DNA of 64,000 nt, from contig CANNFA010000004.1 in assembly GCA_947503765.1 (NCBI GenBank), forward strand, positions 353,433 through 417,432, read 5' to 3'. The DNA comes from an uncultured Paracoccaceae bacterium. Lineage in GTDB: Bacteria > Pseudomonadota > Alphaproteobacteria > Rhodobacterales > Rhodobacteraceae. This document shows positions 61,337 through 64,000 of the stretch, one piece after another (positions within the stretch are counted from its first letter, which is position 1; every line of letters begins with the position of its first letter). Both the position numbers and the translations under genes were made by a program. Below the pieces are notes generated by a model, which saw only the letters and a program-made list of their open reading frames with translations, did no database searches and was not told the origin of the DNA.

Positions 61337-61407
61337 TTTTGGTCAGTATTCGGATTGAATGTGACCCGATAAACCGTCCTCGTCAACTCAAACGAAGGAC
61401 GACCCCG

Positions 61408-62388
61408 ATGACTGCCACTCTCACCGCATGGAGCATTCCGCACTACGGCGCCCCCAACGTGCTCACCCCTGTCAGCCGCCCGATCGCCAACCCTGGCTCC
61501 GGTGAGGTCCTGATCCGCATCCGCGCCTCTGCGGTGTCACGCGCCGACGGCATGATGCGGGCCGGTACCCCCCGCTTCGCCCGGCTGTTCCTGGGCCTGC
61601 GCCGTCCGCGCCATGACCTCGTTGGCACCTGCCTGTCGGGCGAGATCGTCGCAATCGGCCCCGGCGTGTCCCGCTTCGCCGTTGGCGATGATGTCTTCGG
61701 TCTCGCCGGACTGAACTTTGGCGCCAACGCCAGCCACATATGCCTCAGCGAGCCAGACGTGCTGATGCCCAAACTCGCAAGCCTGTCCCATGAAGAGGCC
61801 GCAGTGATGTGTGACGGACCGGTGACCTCGCTGAACTTCCTGCGCGAGGTCGCCGAGTTGCGTGCGGCCGAGAAGGTTCTGATCCTCGGCGCCTCGGGCA
61901 GCCTCGGCAGTGCGGCGGTACAGATCGCCGCCGCGATGGGGGCAGAGGTTACCGGCACCTGTAGCGCCCGTAACGCAGACATGGTAGCAGCGCTAGGGGC
62001 CGAAAGGGTCATCGACTACCCACAGGAGGACTTCACCGAGGGGACCGAAAGGTACGACGTGATCTACGACACACTCGGCGTCTCGTCCTTCGCCGCCGCG
62101 AAAGGCAGCCTGACCCTCTTCGGACGCTACGTCTGCCCGGTACTGGGCCTCGGCCTGCTGCGCGCGATGCTGCAGACCACGATCGCCGGCACGCGCAAGG
62201 CGCGCTTCTCTGCTACAGGCATGCTCAAGCCAGACGTGCTGCGCCCGATGCTCGCCGCTCTCGTCGAGATGGTCGAGGACGGCAAGCTGGAGCCCGTCAT
62301 CGACCGGGTCTACCCTTTGGCCGACCTGATCGAAGCGCACCGCCACATGGAGACGGGTCACAAGCGCGGCAATGTCGTCGTAGTATAA
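61408..62388 (+). CDS. zinc-independent alcohol dehydrogenase/quinone oxidoreductase family protein
   Basis: The 326-residue protein is a medium-chain dehydrogenase: PGSGEVLIRIRASAVSRADGMMRAG, GTCLSGEIVAIGPGVSRFAVGDDVFG, and the NADP-binding motif KVLILGASGSLGSAAVQIAAAMGA near residues 152-175. The zinc-binding cysteines of true alcohol dehydrogenases are absent, as in quinone oxidoreductases. It probably reduces quinones or enones with NADPH. A VOC gene follows 50 bases downstream, probably in the same transcript. Confidence 0.9.
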   Translation: MTATLTAWSIPHYGAPNVLTPVSRPIANPGSGEVLIRIRASAVSRADGMMRAGTPRFARLFLGLRRPRHDLVGTCLSGEIVAIGPGVSRFAVGDDVFGLAGLNFGANASHICLSEPDVLMPKLASLSHEEAAVMCDGPVTSLNFLREVAELRAAEKVLILGASGSLGSAAVQIAAAMGAEVTGTCSARNADMVAALGAERVIDYPQEDFTEGTERYDVIYDTLGVSSFAAAKGSLTLFGRYVCPVLGLGLLRAMLQTTIAGTRKARFSATGMLKPDVLRPMLAALVEMVEDGKLEPVIDRVYPLADLIEAHRHMETGHKRGNVVVV

Positions 62389-62438
62389 AGACGCACCACG
62401 CAGTCAGCCGAACCACCAATTCAACTGGAGAGAAACCC

Positions 62439-62795
62439 ATGAAAATGAATTACTTCGTCGTCGGAACGAACGACATGAGCGCATCGAAAGCCTTCTACGA
62501 CGGACTTTTCGCGGGCGCGGGACTTCAGACCATGCAGCCCTCGGAGCGCATGACCTACTGGCTCGGCGAGGACTTCGCCTTCGCAATCGCGATCCCCTTC
62601 GATGGGGCGCAGGCCACAAACGGGAATGGGACGATGGTCGGCTTTTCTGTCGGGGCAAAGGAAGACGTTGAAAGGATGCACGGCCTAGCCCTTGAACTGG
62701 GCGGCACCTGCGAGGGTGCGCCGGGTCAGCGTGGGCCGAAATTCTCGGCCTATGTGAGAGACCTCGATGGCAACAAGCTGTGTCTGTCCGACTAG
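62439..62795 (+). CDS. VOC (glyoxalase/bleomycin resistance-type) family protein
   Basis: The 118-residue protein has the paired beta-alpha-beta pattern of the VOC fold: MNYFVVGTNDMSASKAFYDGLF at the start and FSAYVRDLDGNKLCLSD at the end. Members bind a metal or small ligand, with roles from glyoxalase to antibiotic binding. The ribosome site TGGAGAGA precedes ATG 62439. Its place after the oxidoreductase suggests a shared detoxification role. Confidence 0.88.
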   Translation: MKMNYFVVGTNDMSASKAFYDGLFAGAGLQTMQPSERMTYWLGEDFAFAIAIPFDGAQATNGNGTMVGFSVGAKEDVERMHGLALELGGTCEGAPGQRGPKFSAYVRDLDGNKLCLSD

Positions 62796-63025
62796 GGAAT
62801 AGAACGCCCGACACATTGGGCGGCAGGCCATCCTCGGGTAACATGATGCACCGTATTGCTGGCTCTTTACTCTGGGTGGAACGCGACGCAGCACTCTAGG
62901 CGGAATGCGACACAGCCAAGCCTTTAACAACGCTGGGCGATTTATGCTATTCTCATGAGTATGCGCTCTTTTGTGGACCGCTCGTCAACCAACCGGATTT
63001 CAGCCAAGTAGACAAACTTTCCGTC

Positions 63026-63895
63026 ATGCACGCCTTCCGCCGCATCGTCGAACGCGGCAGCTTCGCGCGTGCGGCGGAGGATCTTGGCGTGTCGCCTGCG
63101 CTTCTGAGCCGCGAGATCAAGCTGCTCGAGGAGAGCCTCGGGAGCACGCTGCTGACGCGCACGACTCGCTCCATGTCGCTGACCGATGCCGGGCGGCTCT
63201 ATTTCGAAGATGCTTCCGGCATCCTCGACGCCGTTGCCGGGGTCGAGACGCGCATCCGCGATGGCGCCGGGGCCGTGCGCGGTCACCTGAAGGTCAACGC
63301 CTCCAGCTCCTTCGGGCAGACGGTCATCGCGCCGATTCTGCCGGGGTTTCTCGACGCCTATCCCGACCTGCGTCTGACGCTGTCCATGGACGACCGGGTG
63401 GTGGACATGGTCGAGGGCGGGTTCGATGTCTCGATCCGCATTCGACCCGCGATGCCGGACTTGGCGCTGGTGGCGCGCAGGATCGGGACGATGCGCCAGC
63501 GGATCTTCGCAGCACCCGCCTATCTCGAAAGGGCTGGCGTTCTGATTGTCCCGCAGGACATCGCCCGGCACCGGGTGATCGACTTCCTGCTTGCGGACCA
63601 CCTGACCTCATGGGCGCTGACTGGCCCTTCCGGCACGGTCACGATCGACCTCGATCCGCCGGTTCGTGTCGGCAACAGCCTCGTCCTGCGCGACCTCCTG
63701 ATCGCGGGTCAGGGCATCGGCACCCTGCCGGACTTCGTCTCGAACGAGGCCGAGGCGCGGGGCGCGCTGGTGCGCGTTCTGCCCGACTGGGAGCTTCCCG
63801 CGCCAGAGATCTTCGCCGTGACGGCCTCGCGGCTGGGGATGGACGCGAAGGTCACGGCCTTTCTCGACCACCTGCGCGCGGCGCTCCGGTCCTGA
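63026..63895 (+). CDS. LysR family transcription regulator
   Basis: The 289-residue protein has the LysR HTH (HAFRRIVERGSFARAAEDLGVSPALLSREIKLLEESLG) and effector domain (FLDAYPDLRLTLSMDDRVVDMVEGGFDVSIR, typical of the AaeR/DsdC-like group). The start at ATG 63026 puts the HTH right at the N-terminus, a few residues shorter than usual, because an in-frame stop lies just upstream. Its target may be beyond the right edge of the window, where a palindrome occurs. Confidence 0.9.
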   Translation: MHAFRRIVERGSFARAAEDLGVSPALLSREIKLLEESLGSTLLTRTTRSMSLTDAGRLYFEDASGILDAVAGVETRIRDGAGAVRGHLKVNASSSFGQTVIAPILPGFLDAYPDLRLTLSMDDRVVDMVEGGFDVSIRIRPAMPDLALVARRIGTMRQRIFAAPAYLERAGVLIVPQDIARHRVIDFLLADHLTSWALTGPSGTVTIDLDPPVRVGNSLVLRDLLIAGQGIGTLPDFVSNEAEARGALVRVLPDWELPAPEIFAVTASRLGMDAKVTAFLDHLRAALRS

Positions 63896-63972
63896 CATTC
63901 TTCAACCTGCGTAAAGAATGAAGGTATGCGTCCGGTCTGACCGCTCTGATGTGGGGAGACCGCGGCTGATAG

Positions 63973-63994
63973 TGTCCATTCTCGATAATGGACA
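63973..63994. promoter_or_regulatory. palindrome near window end, possible operator
   Basis: TGTCCATT (63973-63980) and AATGGACA (63987-63994) form a perfect 8-base inverted repeat with spacer CTCGAT, in a gene-free stretch 78 bases after the LysR gene. It could be an operator for a gene starting beyond the window. Confidence 0.45.
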
Positions 63995-64000
63995 TTTTGA

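Overview
The window is high-GC DNA from an alphaproteobacterium, most likely a member of the Rhodobacterales (Roseobacter/Rhodobacter group). The signs are an RpoE-ChrR pair with its lipid-oxidation operon, a BztABCD-type amino acid transporter, a malyl-CoA lyase of the Mcl1 type, TRAP transporters, an ATP12 chaperone and the local rpmH-rnpA-yidD, ttcA, yidC, engB, argB neighbourhood. Strain and species cannot be read from the sequence alone.

Layout. 1-4793: a singlet-oxygen type stress locus. rpoE-chrR runs rightward and a four-gene lipid operon (FAD oxidoreductase, DUF1365, cyclopropane-fatty-acid-synthase-like methyltransferase, SDR) runs leftward, with two facing ECF-type promoters between them. 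4964-10127: two small membrane proteins, then a TRAP transporter (dctP, dctQ, dctM) with a methyltransferase gene inserted after dctP, then a BASS-like permease. 10137-12197: accA and mcl1 (minus). 13131-15162: dgcN-dgcA, a D-glutamate catabolic pair. 15273-20394: ilvD, a nuclease-like protein, a D-amino-acid transaminase, small secreted proteins, DUF1244 and an N-formylglutamate amidohydrolase. 20528-27568: pyruvate kinase, rpmI-rplT, pheS and pheT. 28852-31428: rpsM-rpsK-rpoA-rplQ, with a cluster of palindromic repeats before rplQ. 31573-35106: rarA, crcB, an RluA-type synthase and ATP12. 35303-39883: bztABCD. 40006-48190: a SixA-like phosphatase, a ferredoxin-like protein, argB, ttcA, a GGDEF/EAL protein, yidC, engB, yidD, rnpA and rpmH; the strand pattern suggests an inverted block. 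48459-52024: a TVP38 protein, a flavoprotein disulfide reductase and a sensor kinase.

At 52078 a tRNA-Arg(ACG) marks the edge of an accessory region that runs to the window end. It holds a truncated tniQ between inverted TGTCA-type ends, a compact three-gene operon of unknown function (DUF4258-like protein, uracil-DNA-glycosylase-superfamily protein, double-HTH protein) with a palindrome over its promoter, a truncated tniB, and a serine recombinase cut in two by an IS256-family element. The two flanking copies of the 9-base target duplication can be read exactly. The IS256 transposase is itself dead and carries two short insertions made largely of hairpins. The region ends with small-molecule metabolism and regulator genes (Crp/Fnr, two LysR, an oxidoreductase and a VOC protein).

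The best candidate for an undescribed system is the 53562-55506 operon. Its function is inferred from context and weak motifs only.
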